Translations under genes and position numbers: made by a program
Shown here: positions 25,843 through 35,072 of the stretch, piece after piece
Layout: each line of letters begins with the position of its first letter
Numbering within the stretch: position 1 is the first letter of the stretch
From: Vibrio sp. DW001
Lineage (GTDB): Bacteria; Pseudomonadota; Gammaproteobacteria; Enterobacterales; Vibrionaceae
Length of the DNA: 64,000 nucleotides
Assembly: GCF_029016285.1 (NCBI RefSeq)
Contig: NZ_CP091975.1
Location: 744,001-808,000 of the forward strand
Direction of reading: 5' to 3'
The notes under the pieces: model-generated
Seen by the model: only the letters and a program-made list of their open reading frames with translations
Database searches by the model: none
Told to the model about the DNA's origin: nothing

Positions 25843-27387
25843 ATGGACAGACATGTAGACGAACCACTTTTACGCTTAGATTCAATCAAGAAGGATTTCT
25901 CTGGAGTACAAGTGCTTCATGGTATCAGCATTGATATTGTGGCTGGAGAGGTTCTTGGAATACTGGGTGAGAACGGAGCGGGTAAGTCTACATTGCTCAA
26001 AATCATTAATGGGATCTACCACGCGAGCAGTGGAACGATTTCGATTGATGGTTCACAAGTGGAGATTCGTTCTCCATCTGATGCTAAGAAACACGGAATC
26101 GCGATGATCCCTCAGGAGTTTAATTTAGTCGCTAGCTTGAATGTGTTTGAAAATATTTTTTTGGGACAAGAAATAAAAAAAGGCACGTTATTAGATAAAT
26201 ATTCTATGCGTCAACGAACGGTCGAACTCCTATCAATGCTCGATACAGAGCTTAATCCAGACGCGCTCATAGAAGATCTTAGCGTCGCTGAAAAGCAGAT
26301 GGTTGAAATTGCGAAGGCGTTGGTTTATGACGCTCGAATACTCATTATGGATGAACCGACGACCGTGCTAACCAGCTTAGAAGTGGATGTTTTGTTTACT
26401 TTAATTGATAAGTTGAAAGCCCAAGGTGTCACCGTTCTATTTATTTCTCACAAACTAAAAGAAGTGAAAAGATTATGTGATCGATTAATGATTCTTAGAG
26501 ATGGAAATTTAGTGTCTCTTGATAATGTGTCTGAGATAAATGAGCAAGATATGGCGACCAAAATGGTTGGGCGGGAACTGAACCAAATTTTTCCTAAAAA
26601 ATCGATATCAACGAAAGAAGTCGCGTTGAAGGTGTCGAATTTATCGCTTAAAGGGATGGTTGAAAGCATCGATTTTCATGTTCATAAAGGTGAAGTTCTT
26701 GGCTTTGCTGGACTGGTTGGTAGTGGTCGAACAGAAGTTGCCGAAGCGGTAATGGGAATAAGAAAAAAACAATCTGGACAGATAGAGGTATTTGGAGAGT
26801 TAGTCGATATTCATGATATTAAGCAGGCGGTTCAAAAAGGGCTTGCCTATCTAAGTGAAGATCGTCAAGGACGGGGTTTAGTCATGGGTTTTGATCTTAC
26901 AGAGAACATCAGTTTAGTTTCTCTTTCGCGCTATACCAAAGGGTTAATTAGACACAAATTAGCCCGAACTAAAACTGAGCAATATGTTTCTCAGTTTGAT
27001 ATTAAAGCCGCGTCATTGGATACCGAATTGCAATACCTAAGCGGTGGAAATCAACAGAAAGTTTATCTGTCGAAATGGATGGATACCGAACCGAAAATCC
27101 TTATTTTGGATGAACCGACAAGGGGGGTAGATGTAAATACTAAGAAAGATATCTACCACTTTATTCAAAACTTAACGGAGCAAGGACTTGCCGTGATTGT
27201 TATCTCGTCTGAAATGGAAGAACTGATAGGGCTGGCGCATAGAGTCATGGTTATGCGAGAGGGTAAATTGCAAGGAGAGTTAGAAAAAGAAGCGATTACA
27301 GAACAACAAATAATGTTATTGGCGGCAGGATTGCAAGCCGAAAAGACCGAGACCCAACACACACCTTCTGAGAAAGTGAGCGCATGA
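25843..27387 (+). CDS. Sugar ABC transporter ATPase, RbsA/MglA type
   Basis: A 514-residue fused double ATPase. Domain 1 has Walker A GENGAGKST (42-50), signature LSVAEKQMVEIAKAL and Walker B LIMDEPTTVL. Domain 2 has the degenerate first loop GLVGSGRTE typical of RbsA, signature LSGGNQQKVYLSKWM and Walker B LILDEPTRGVD. It powers uptake of a monosaccharide through the adjacent permease and binding protein. The ATG follows the upstream stop with no gap; the 3' end overlaps the permease start by 4 bases (ATGA). Both features indicate coupled translation. Confidence 0.95.
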   Translation: MDRHVDEPLLRLDSIKKDFSGVQVLHGISIDIVAGEVLGILGENGAGKSTLLKIINGIYHASSGTISIDGSQVEIRSPSDAKKHGIAMIPQEFNLVASLNVFENIFLGQEIKKGTLLDKYSMRQRTVELLSMLDTELNPDALIEDLSVAEKQMVEIAKALVYDARILIMDEPTTVLTSLEVDVLFTLIDKLKAQGVTVLFISHKLKEVKRLCDRLMILRDGNLVSLDNVSEINEQDMATKMVGRELNQIFPKKSISTKEVALKVSNLSLKGMVESIDFHVHKGEVLGFAGLVGSGRTEVAEAVMGIRKKQSGQIEVFGELVDIHDIKQAVQKGLAYLSEDRQGRGLVMGFDLTENISLVSLSRYTKGLIRHKLARTKTEQYVSQFDIKAASLDTELQYLSGGNQQKVYLSKWMDTEPKILILDEPTRGVDVNTKKDIYHFIQNLTEQGLAVIVISSEMEELIGLAHRVMVMREGKLQGELEKEAITEQQIMLLAAGLQAEKTETQHTPSEKVSA

Positions 27388-28406
27388 GTGAGGCCGCAGA
27401 TATGAATAATAAAACCCTAGCGAGTAATCAAACAGAAGACAGAGTTCCGACCGCAGAGGCATCGTGGCTAAGTAAACTCAATTTTGGCAGCCTTGCTCCA
27501 TTGATTGCTTTATTTGTATTGGTCATATTATCGGCTATTGCGAGTGAACACTTTCTTATTCCAAGAAATATAACGAATGTCTTGAGGCAGGTTTCTTATA
27601 CTGGAATTATCGCGTTAGGAATGACCTTCGTGATTATTGCTGGTGGCATTGACTTGTCTGTCGGGTCAATGCTCGCCCTTGTTGGCGTGTTAGTTATTAT
27701 GCTGCTCAATTATCTAGGCGATGGCTGGAGCGCTGTTGGCATTGCCATCATAGGGGCGATGGTTTTAGGTGCATTCTTTGGTGCAATTAATGGTTTTTTG
27801 ACAACCAAGGGGAAAATAGCCTCCTTTGTTGCCACATTGGCAACCATGTCGGTATATCGTTCTCTCACATTGTATGTAAGTGACGCAGGTGAAGCGGTCT
27901 CCAATAATCAACACTACCCAGACGTTGGAACAGGATACTTTTTGGGTCTTCCTGTTCCGGTATGGGTGTTTTTTATCCTCGCAATATTAGGTCATATTTT
28001 GTTAAAGCATACGGCATTCGGTCGTCATGTTTGCGCCGTGGGTTCTAACCCGAAAGTGGCTGCATATTCAGCTATCAATGTTGAACGAATCTATTTTCTC
28101 ACCTTTGTCATCCTAGGGTTTGCCGTCGGTATCTCAGCGGTAATGCTGTCATCTCGGCTTAACTCGGTCAGTCCTGGAGACGCGGGTCTATTTTATGAAC
28201 TGGATGCGATTGCTGCTGTGGTTATCGGTGGTACATCCTTATCAGGAGGAAAAGGGTCCCTTTGGGGAACCGTTGTTGGTGCCATTATTTTGGGCATCAT
28301 TAATAACATGCTTAATTTACTAGGGGTTAGCCCCTACCTACAAGGAACAGTGAAAGGCTTAGTAATACTGATTGCAGTGTTGATGCAATTTAAGCGGACA
28401 AGTTGA
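27384..28406 (+). CDS. Sugar ABC transporter permease, RbsC type
   Basis: A 340-residue membrane protein with about 8-10 hydrophobic helices after a 40-residue polar N-terminus. The family signatures are GMTFVIIAGGIDLSVGS near the third helix, GRHVCAVGSNPKVAAYSAINVE, and the C-terminal DAIAAVVIGGTSLSGGKGSLWGTVVGAIILGIINN. These are the BPD_transp_2 (RbsC/AraH/MglC) features. It forms the channel for a cluster-B sugar transporter with the preceding ATPase. Its long hydrophilic N-terminus is the only unusual point. Confidence 0.95.
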   Translation: MSEAADMNNKTLASNQTEDRVPTAEASWLSKLNFGSLAPLIALFVLVILSAIASEHFLIPRNITNVLRQVSYTGIIALGMTFVIIAGGIDLSVGSMLALVGVLVIMLLNYLGDGWSAVGIAIIGAMVLGAFFGAINGFLTTKGKIASFVATLATMSVYRSLTLYVSDAGEAVSNNQHYPDVGTGYFLGLPVPVWVFFILAILGHILLKHTAFGRHVCAVGSNPKVAAYSAINVERIYFLTFVILGFAVGISAVMLSSRLNSVSPGDAGLFYELDAIAAVVIGGTSLSGGKGSLWGTVVGAIILGIINNMLNLLGVSPYLQGTVKGLVILIAVLMQFKRTS

Positions 28407-28443
28407 GCCAGACACTATTATTAAGAACAAAGGAGAACTACTA

Positions 28444-29418
28444 ATGCAACTCATAAGAAAAATTGCTCAGTTGAGTCTTGGTATAGCACTTGTTGCTATT
28501 TTAGGTACGTCACAAGCCTTTGCAAAAACCTACAAAGTTGGTGTTTCAGTACCTTCAGCAGACCATGGTTGGACAGCTGGATTGTTGTGGTGGGCAGAAA
28601 AAGCAGTCGCGGATCTTAAGGAAACAGAAAAAGATTTTGAATTCTATGTCGTTGCGGCGAGTTCTGGATCCAAACAGGTAGGTGATGTTGAAGATCTAAT
28701 GATACGTGGTATTGATGCACTGGTTATTTTACCTCATAACCCAGCGACCTTACAGAAGGTTATAGAAGAGGCTTATGACAGCGGCATTTATACGGTTGTT
28801 GTAGACAGAGAACTCGCTCATCCAGCTCAAAACGTGTTCATTGCAGGGGATAATGCCGGTCTCGGTAGTGTGAGTGGAAAATGGTTAGCGGAAGAGATGG
28901 ATGGCAAAGGTAAGGTTGTTGTCATCGAAGGTATGTCGATTCCAATTAACAAGCAACGTGTCGATGCGTTCAATGCTGAAATCGCCAAACATAAAGGTAT
29001 GGAGATTTTAGACAGCCAGCCAGCCGATTGGTCAACGCAAAAAGCCTTAGCCGTGATGGAAAATATGCTACAACGTCACTCTCGTATTGATGCAGTTTGG
29101 TGCCAAGATGACGATATGCTTAAAGGCATTATGCAAGCAATTAAAGAGTCTGGTCGTACTGAAATTAAAACAGTACTGGGTGGCGCAGGGTCTAAAGACA
29201 TCATGAAAATGGTTATGGATGGAGACAAAGTGGTAAGGGCTACGGTTACCTATCCACCGAGCATGGTTGCTTCTGGTGTCGCATTAGCGGTTACGGGCTT
29301 AAAAGGTGAAAAATTAGGTAAGATGTATCACACCGTTCCTTCTCGAGTGATACTTGCGGCTGAACTTGTCGATAAGAGCAATGTAGATGATTTCTATATG
29401 CCAAGCGCAGCATACTAA
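28444..29418 (+). CDS. Periplasmic sugar-binding protein, RbsB-like
   Basis: A 324-residue cluster-B periplasmic binding protein. A signal peptide ends near AFA-KTYK (residue 27). The mature part has KVGVSVPSADHGWTAGL, GIDALVILPHNPATLQKVIEEAYDSGI, VVVDRELAHP, FIAGDNAGLGSVSGKWLAE and PADWSTQKALAVMENMLQRH, all in RbsB-like positions. The strong RBS AAAGGAGAA follows a 37-base gap, consistent with the high expression usual for binding proteins. The ligand-contact residues differ from ribose and galactose proteins enough that the sugar is not assigned. A bidirectional terminator ends the operon. Confidence 0.93.
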   Translation: MQLIRKIAQLSLGIALVAILGTSQAFAKTYKVGVSVPSADHGWTAGLLWWAEKAVADLKETEKDFEFYVVAASSGSKQVGDVEDLMIRGIDALVILPHNPATLQKVIEEAYDSGIYTVVVDRELAHPAQNVFIAGDNAGLGSVSGKWLAEEMDGKGKVVVIEGMSIPINKQRVDAFNAEIAKHKGMEILDSQPADWSTQKALAVMENMLQRHSRIDAVWCQDDDMLKGIMQAIKESGRTEIKTVLGGAGSKDIMKMVMDGDKVVRATVTYPPSMVASGVALAVTGLKGEKLGKMYHTVPSRVILAAELVDKSNVDDFYMPSAAY

Positions 29419-29465
29419 ATTAGTTATTTTTACGTCTACATAGGTTCAATGATTTGATGTATAAA

Positions 29466-29498
29466 AAAATGGCCCAGACTGATTGTCTGGGCCATTTT
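29466..29498. terminator. Bidirectional terminator, sugar operon and DUF3461 gene
   Basis: Stem AAAATGGCCCAGAC (29466-29479) and its reverse complement (29485-29498) enclose a five-base loop. A and T tracts on both sides allow termination in both directions, suiting the two convergent genes. Confidence 0.92.
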
Positions 29499-29514
29499 CT
29501 ATAAGGTTTCTTTG

Positions 29515-29898
29515 CTACTTGAGTTTTTCTAAGTCAGATTCAATTTCGTGAATCTTGCTAGATACCACTTTTTCTAAATGACGGAGATCGGATAGAATTT
29601 TTTCTTTAAGATCTTTTCCATTGAGTTTCGCAGGTCTTGTTAATTGATTGAGCTCATCAATGACAAGTGTCAGGTTGCGGTTGATCTCTGTGACTTCTTT
29701 ATATTGATGGGTTCCACCATCAACCAAAACATTTTTTATCTGTCTTGGGTATTTAAATTTCACACTCTTCGCAAACAGTTCTCCTTTTTGTTTGTGAAAA
29801 TAAATTTTTAACACATCCTTGTGAGCTTCTTGGCGTAGTGAATAGCGCTCTATTTGCTTAGGATCATGAATCCCTAAACCAGTAAGGTTTGGATACAT
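29515..29898 (-). CDS. DUF3461 family protein
   Basis: A 127-residue protein beginning [26 protein letters not shown], the distinctive start of DUF3461. The middle holds [24 protein letters not shown] and the last 40 residues are a charged helix ([25 protein letters not shown]), probably a coiled coil. The function is unknown. A plausible RBS (AAGAGGTAAG) precedes the start. It sits 168 bases downstream of glnD on the same strand, a neighbour conserved in vibrios, with an AT-rich gap that may hold its own promoter. Confidence 0.92.
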   Translation of the reverse strand: MYPNLTGLGIHDPKQIERYSLRQEAHKDVLKIYFHKQKGELFAKSVKFKYPRQIKNVLVDGGTHQYKEVTEINRNLTLVIDELNQLTRPAKLNGKDLKEKILSDLRHLEKVVSSKIHEIESDLEKLK

Positions 29899-30066
29899 AG
29901 CTTACCTCTTGAATTATTGTGTCAAATATAGTGTGTGATTATTAATTAACTGAATTAATTAATATAACTTTAGCAGTGTAAAAGCTTAGTAGATAGATGA
30001 TTTTTGTCGAGTAGAAAAGAGTTGTGGACGAGATCGCGTTCTGCTCTCTCGTCATGGTTTTTTATG

Positions 30067-32691
30067 CTACCTATCTGCTAGTTCTGAAACATTTTTCACT
30101 AACATACTTCTTAGTTCTGCCTGTTCGTGATCTAACAGTGATTTACCAGTAGAAGAGGTGATAATAAACAAGTCTTGTGCTCGTTCACCAAAGGTGGTTA
30201 TTTTTGCACCGTGGAGATGTATGTCCAGTTGAGAAAAGGATTCACCCACTGTTGCTAGAAGACCTGGAAAATCTAAGGCTACAAACTCCATCAGTGTCCT
30301 TTTTCCCGTTTTAGTAGGGATAAAATCAACCTGAGTTTTTACATTGAAGTGTTGGAGTTGCCTCGGCGCACGCCTCACTCGAACTTTCTTTGGACCGGTA
30401 TGTTTTAGAGTCTCAGTTAAACGAGTAATCAAGGTATCTTGGAACTCTTCTTTTATAGGATCGCCATTTTGGTCGAGGACCATAAACGTATCGAGTATAT
30501 ACCCATCTTTGCTACTCATAACCTGAGCATCATGGACATTGAGGTTACAGCGATCTATTTCAGCCACAACGCTAGCGAACAGTGCGGGCTGATCTTTAGA
30601 GTAAACAAAGATCTCTGTACCTCCACGTGTTGCTTTTTTGCTAACCAGTATAAGAGGTTGTTCCACATCACTATGTCGTAATAAATGGATGCAATGCCAA
30701 GCGATTTGTTTATGAGTATGCCTTAAGAAATAATCTGCTTTAAATCGTTGCCATAGCAGTTCGATCTCTCTAGCAGAAAAACCTTCCTTTCTTAATAGGG
30801 CTGATGATAATTGTTGGTTGTGACGAATTCTATCGCGAACATCGACTGGATTTTCAAGCCCTCTACGAAGCGCTCGTTGTGTAGAATGATACAGCTCTGC
30901 TAATAGCGTTCGTTTCCAACTGTTCCACAGCTCAGGGTTGGTGGCACATATATCAGAAACGGTCAGGCAAACTAAATAATCAAGGTACTCTTCATCACGT
31001 ACTGTTTTAGCAAATTCAGCGATAACATCGGGATCATAGATATCACGTCGTTGAGCGGTTACAGACATCAGCAAATGGTTTTTCACTAACCACGAGACGA
31101 GCTTGGCTTCTGGTTTCGATAACCCATGTTCTATACAAAATGCGTAAGCTTCAACAGCACCAATTTCAGAATGATTCCCTCCGCGGCCTTTACCTATGTC
31201 GTGGAAAATGGCGGCAAGGATAAGCAATTCTTTTTTCTGCATCCTCGGGTACACTTCGCAACAAATGGGGTGTTTATTGTGGTTTTCTATATGGCTAAAG
31301 GCATGGATGTTTTTGAGCAATCGCATGCTGTGTTCATCCACGGTGTAAACGTGGAAGAGATCAAACTGCATTTGACCAACTATTTGACTCCACTGAGGGA
31401 TATAGGCTGCGATAACGCCGAGTTTATGCATCAATGGAAAGGCGCGGGACAGTGAATTTGGGTGGCGACATAAAGCGAGAAATTTTTCCCTCGCTTCCGG
31501 TATGGTATGAAGAAATTTATTGAGACGACGCCTAGCAGTCCTAAGTTGACGAAGTGTTGCAGGTGCGACGCTGTCTATGCTTGAGTCGTTAGCGATATGA
31601 ATGAACATATCTAATATGGTTTCGGGTCTTGCCTGGAAAAGTGCAGGTTTTTTTGCCTCAATAAGCGCGCCTCTACGCTGAAAATCATCGTCAAGATCTT
31701 CTGCCGGTAACTCTTCACCGTCATTGATAATCGCTTGCTCAAAAAGCTTAATAAGCATCTTGTTTAATTCGGCAACACGTCTTAGTGTTCGATAGAACTC
31801 TTTCATCATCATTTCAACAGGGATGTTGTATTCCCCAGTAAAACCTAGATGTAGGGCGACCTGTGCCTGATGCGCAAATGTAAGTCGGTTGTCGTAGCGT
31901 TTTAATTCCATATGAAGGGCAAACCGAACTCGCCAAAGATAATCTTGGCACTCGACTAATTCTCGATATTCTGCGTCGGTAAGAAAGCCGTATTTGCTCA
32001 TCTCTAGCAAAGACGTTGCACCAAAATGCCGTCTTGCTATCCAACTTAAGGTATGGATATCTCGCAGGCCACCTGGGCTCGATTTTATATCAGGTTCAAG
32101 GTTATAGGTCGTATCGTGGTAGCGGGCATGTCTCTCTTTTTGCTCGGTTATCTTTTGTTGGCAGAAATCCACGCTGGGCCAAAAACTTTCTGATAAGACA
32201 AGCAATTTAAGTTTTATGAAGGCCTCTTCACTACCGCAAAGAAGGCGAGCTTCCTGCAAGTTAGTCGCGACAGTAAGGTCGCCACTGCCTACCTCTGAAC
32301 ATTCCTTTATGGTTCGTACTGCGTGACCAACCTCTAACTTTAAATCCCATAACAAGGTAATGAATTCACTGACCTTTGCGCCCAATTCTGTGGTTAATGG
32401 TTTGTCAGAAAGTATGAGAATGTCGATATCTGATAAAGGATGTAATTCACTTCTTCCATAACCACCAACCGCAATTAAACAGAGGTTTTCAACATCTGAA
32501 AACTGGTAATAATGCCATAACCTTTGTAATAACTGGTCCATATATTCTGAACGGGCGAAGACCAAATCAGTGACAGGTCGATGCTTAAGAAATTGGTCAT
32601 TTTGATAATGTGATAATTTGTCGAGCTGATTCTTAATGTCCGTAGGGTTGAGTTGAGAATCGTCGAATTTTAGTGGAGATAAATTGGGCAT
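30067..32691 (-). CDS. glnD: GlnD, bifunctional uridylyltransferase/uridylyl-removing enzyme
   Basis: An 874-residue nitrogen sensor. Domains in order: nucleotidyltransferase (GGYGRSELHPLSDIDILIL, about 76-94), PII-uridylyltransferase helical region, HD phosphohydrolase (ILAAIFHDIGKGRGGNHSEIGA and HLLMSVTAQRRD), and two ACT domains at the C-terminus that bind glutamine. It adds UMP to PII when glutamine is low and removes it when glutamine is high. The start was set at MPNLSPLKF to match family length; an upstream ATG would add 27 residues. Its PII target glnB is about 23 kb away in this window. It follows map on the minus strand after a terminator. Confidence 0.96.
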   Translation of the reverse strand: MPNLSPLKFDDSQLNPTDIKNQLDKLSHYQNDQFLKHRPVTDLVFARSEYMDQLLQRLWHYYQFSDVENLCLIAVGGYGRSELHPLSDIDILILSDKPLTTELGAKVSEFITLLWDLKLEVGHAVRTIKECSEVGSGDLTVATNLQEARLLCGSEEAFIKLKLLVLSESFWPSVDFCQQKITEQKERHARYHDTTYNLEPDIKSSPGGLRDIHTLSWIARRHFGATSLLEMSKYGFLTDAEYRELVECQDYLWRVRFALHMELKRYDNRLTFAHQAQVALHLGFTGEYNIPVEMMMKEFYRTLRRVAELNKMLIKLFEQAIINDGEELPAEDLDDDFQRRGALIEAKKPALFQARPETILDMFIHIANDSSIDSVAPATLRQLRTARRRLNKFLHTIPEAREKFLALCRHPNSLSRAFPLMHKLGVIAAYIPQWSQIVGQMQFDLFHVYTVDEHSMRLLKNIHAFSHIENHNKHPICCEVYPRMQKKELLILAAIFHDIGKGRGGNHSEIGAVEAYAFCIEHGLSKPEAKLVSWLVKNHLLMSVTAQRRDIYDPDVIAEFAKTVRDEEYLDYLVCLTVSDICATNPELWNSWKRTLLAELYHSTQRALRRGLENPVDVRDRIRHNQQLSSALLRKEGFSAREIELLWQRFKADYFLRHTHKQIAWHCIHLLRHSDVEQPLILVSKKATRGGTEIFVYSKDQPALFASVVAEIDRCNLNVHDAQVMSSKDGYILDTFMVLDQNGDPIKEEFQDTLITRLTETLKHTGPKKVRVRRAPRQLQHFNVKTQVDFIPTKTGKRTLMEFVALDFPGLLATVGESFSQLDIHLHGAKITTFGERAQDLFIITSSTGKSLLDHEQAELRSMLVKNVSELADR

Positions 32692-32891
32692 TCCTTGCCG
32701 TCCGTGCTTGAAACCAATATTGAGACCAATGTAACAGTAGATAAAGGCATTGGAAAGGTCTGTCGAGGTCACTTATCTACGAACTCTAAGCGATAATAAA
32801 TCTGAAATGTAGCGACAGCTAAAGAATAGGCGAGGATCAAATAGGAGAAAAGTCATCGCTTCAATAGTATAAAAGGACAAATTTTGGCCAT

Positions 32892-32925
32892 AAAAAATCC
32901 TCACTATAGGCGAGGATTTTTTAAA
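32892..32925. terminator. Terminator downstream of map
   Basis: AAAAAATCCTC and GAGGATTTTTT form an 11-base stem around about ten bases. A and T tracts flank both sides, so it can work on the minus strand for map and possibly in the other direction. Confidence 0.88.
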
Positions 32926-32933
32926 GATGATGA

Positions 32934-33797
32934 TTACTTGTTAATTAATACTCTAGAAATGGTCTCTTCAGCGCGAAGAGTCAGTACTTCACAACCCGTT
33001 TCAGTCACTAGTATGGTGTGCTCCCATTGTGCAGAGTTTTTCCCATCCCCAGTGTATACTGTCCAGTCATCTTCTGAGTCTACGCTACAGCCAAATTTTC
33101 CAGCATTGATCATGGGTTCAATAGTAAAGATCATACCGGGTTGAAGGATACGTCGATCGTTGTTCTTATAGTGAACGACTTGAGGTTCTTCATGAAATTC
33201 ATCCCCAATGCCGTGACCACAGAAATCTTTGACGATTGAGAAACGAGGTGTCACACCTTTGATGTATTTTTGTATTGTCGTACCGATGTCACCGATAGTG
33301 TTTCCCGGTCTTACTTTACGCATTGCTGCATATAGTGACTCTTGAGCAACCATACATAGACGTTTATCCGCCGGATGGACATTACCCACAAGGAACATTT
33401 TCGATGTGTCGCCGTGATACCCCTGCGGACGTGTTTCTAGAGAGACCGTGTTGTCATTTGGAATGATGACGGTAATGTCGACATTGACAATGTCGCCATC
33501 CTTCAGCACACCAGGTTTTGGTTTACCAGTAGAACCCATGGCATCTTCTGTGGCGGGTATACCGTGACAGACGATATGGTTTACTGAAGTACAGATAGAT
33601 TTAGGAAAACCGTGGTAATCGAGCGGCGCAGGATAAGCACCATTATCAATGATGAACTTATAACAAATTTGGTCAAGCTCTTCTGTTGTTACACCAGGTT
33701 TTACAAAGGGTTCAATCATCTCTAGAACTTCAGCAGCCAATTTACCTGCAATTCTCATTCTTTCAATTTCTGCGGTGTTTTTTATCTTAATCGTCAT
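32934..33797 (-). CDS. map: Type I methionine aminopeptidase
   Basis: A 287-residue enzyme that removes the first methionine from nascent proteins. The dimetal site ligands are in VNVDITVI, HGDTSKMF, CGHGIGDEFHEEP, FTIEPMI and QWEHT, and the substrate histidine in NHIVCHGIP. The protein is about 20 residues longer than E. coli MetAP because of an insertion after the first metal aspartate (VNVDITVIIPNDNTVSLETRPQGYHGDTSK). The start codon follows a recognisable RBS (AGAGAAAAC is weak). It is divergent from rpsB with a 375-base gap, the conserved arrangement. Confidence 0.94.
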   Translation of the reverse strand: MTIKIKNTAEIERMRIAGKLAAEVLEMIEPFVKPGVTTEELDQICYKFIIDNGAYPAPLDYHGFPKSICTSVNHIVCHGIPATEDAMGSTGKPKPGVLKDGDIVNVDITVIIPNDNTVSLETRPQGYHGDTSKMFLVGNVHPADKRLCMVAQESLYAAMRKVRPGNTIGDIGTTIQKYIKGVTPRFSIVKDFCGHGIGDEFHEEPQVVHYKNNDRRILQPGMIFTIEPMINAGKFGCSVDSEDDWTVYTGDGKNSAQWEHTILVTETGCEVLTLRAEETISRVLINK

Positions 33798-33844
33798 CTG
33801 TTTTCTCTAATTCTTTTTGTACGTACAGGGTACTTATGCAACGT

Positions 33845-33872
33845 ATTCTACCAGTGAGTAGGCTAAGTGCAA
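33845..33872 (-). promoter_or_regulatory. Probable map promoter
   Basis: On the minus strand, TTGCAC (33872-33867) and TAGAAT (33850-33845) lie 16 bases apart, about 50 bases before the map start codon. Confidence 0.6.
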
Positions 33873-33971
33873 TTGAATTCCGTTATCATTTAGCATTACT
33901 TAAGACAAAAGGGTAAGTAGAAATCTACTTTTGTGAGGTGAATTTTCTGGCTTTTTAACGTCAATTTGTGG

Positions 33972-33990
33972 TATAAAGCGCGCCGGAGTT
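33972..33990 (+). promoter_or_regulatory. rpsB promoter -10 with GC-rich discriminator
   Basis: TATAAA (33972-33977) is followed at once by GCGCGCC, a GC-rich discriminator typical of promoters repressed by ppGpp and DksA, such as those of ribosomal genes. A clear -35 box was not identified (weak TGGCTT-like hexamer near 33948). Transcription would start near 33984 and leave a leader of about 190 bases. Confidence 0.55.
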
Positions 33991-34005
33991 ATGAACTGTT
34001 CTCTT

Positions 34006-34172
34006 TGACATTATGAATGTCAGCGAAGCTTTTTTGCTCCATTAACTTTTATCTTTAAATCACACACGTACCGACACATGTTCCGGGGTGCTTTATTGTG
34101 GTCTGCAAGACCAACGAATAAAGTCGGATGCATGGGGTATGTGGAGGCCTAACCCCGTAAGAGGAATTTAAA
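34006..34172 (+). promoter_or_regulatory. Structured rpsB leader, probable S2 autoregulatory RNA
   Basis: The leader ahead of rpsB is rich in pairing. TGACATT/AATGTCA (34006-34022) is a 7-base hairpin; CTTTATT/AATAAAG with GGTC/GACC inside (34091-34123) is a long stem with bulge; CCGAC (34071-34075) pairs with GTCGG (34123-34127), closing a larger domain; and GGGGT (34134-34138) pairs with ACCCC (34152-34156) just before the RBS AAGAGGAA. In E. coli and relatives ribosomal protein S2 represses rpsB-tsf through a conserved leader of this kind. Pairings are seen; S2 control is inferred. Confidence 0.72.
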
Positions 34173-34907
34173 ATGGCAACTGTATCAATGCGCGATATGC
34201 TTAAAGCTGGTGTTCACTTCGGTCACCAAACTCGTTACTGGAACCCAAAAATGAAACCATTCATTTTTGGCGCTCGTAATAAAGTACATATTATCAACTT
34301 AGAAAAAACGGTTCCAATGTTCAACGAAGCACTAGCTGAGCTAGGCAAAGTTGGCGAGAAAAAAGGTAAAGTTCTTTTCGTTGGTACTAAACGCGCAGCA
34401 TCTGAAGCTGTTAAAGAAGCTGCTATCAACAGCAACCAATACTATGTTAACGCCCGCTGGTTAGGTGGTATGTTAACAAACTATAAAACTGTTCGTCAGT
34501 CTATCAAACGCCTTAAAGAACTTGAAGCTCAAGCTCAAGACGGTACTTTTGAGAAACTAACTAAGAAAGAAGCTCTAATGCGTACTCGTGAAATGGAGAA
34601 GCTAGAGAAATCTCTTGGTGGTATCAAAGACATGGGCGGCCTACCTGACGCATTATTCGTAATCGACGCTGATCACGAACACATTGCAGTTAAAGAAGCT
34701 AACAACCTTGGTATTCCAGTATACGCTGTTGTTGATACTAACTCTAACCCAGACGGTATTGATTACATCATTCCTGGTAACGACGACGCAATCCGCGCTG
34801 TACAGCTTTATCTAAACGCTGCTGCTGACGCTGTTAAAGAAGGTCGTAACCAAGACGCTGTTGTAGCTGTTGGCGAAAAAGACGGTTTCGTAGAAGAAGC
34901 TGAGTAA
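34173..34907 (+). CDS. rpsB: Ribosomal protein S2
   Basis: A 244-residue S2 protein: [61 protein letters not shown] and [28 protein letters not shown] are family hallmarks. S2 is a late-assembling protein of the 30S subunit, held by S1 and contacting the mRNA channel. Codon use is strongly biased to those of highly expressed genes. It has an RBS AAGAGGAA and begins the rpsB-tsf operon, with a partial terminator in the gap before tsf. Confidence 0.98.
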   Translation: MATVSMRDMLKAGVHFGHQTRYWNPKMKPFIFGARNKVHIINLEKTVPMFNEALAELGKVGEKKGKVLFVGTKRAASEAVKEAAINSNQYYVNARWLGGMLTNYKTVRQSIKRLKELEAQAQDGTFEKLTKKEALMRTREMEKLEKSLGGIKDMGGLPDALFVIDADHEHIAVKEANNLGIPVYAVVDTNSNPDGIDYIIPGNDDAIRAVQLYLNAAADAVKEGRNQDAVVAVGEKDGFVEEAE

Positions 34908-35012
34908 TAGCGGACTTCTGACGTTAAACTTAGTTTTTGTAAAATAGGTGTGTTGAAGAAACATGATTTCTGAAAGGCGCTTTAAACATTAACTAAGTTA
35001 TAGTTAGAATCA

Positions 35013-35038
35013 GGGGCCCATCATTTAGGCCCCTTATT
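35013..35038 (+). terminator. Intercistronic attenuator between rpsB and tsf
   Basis: GGGGCC (35013-35018) and GGCCCC (35028-35033) form a strong GC stem around a nine-base loop, followed by TTATTT. It resembles the partial terminator known between rpsB and tsf in E. coli, which would let the ratio of S2 to EF-Ts be tuned. The U tract is broken by one A. Confidence 0.7.
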
Positions 35039-35072
35039 TGTATCTTATCCTGAATAAACTGAGGAATAGAGA

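Noticed and set aside
29938..29964. AT-rich palindrome-like ATTAATTAA repeat upstream of the DUF3461 gene
   Set aside because: Imperfect and very AT-rich; it is better explained as promoter-region DNA than as an operator.
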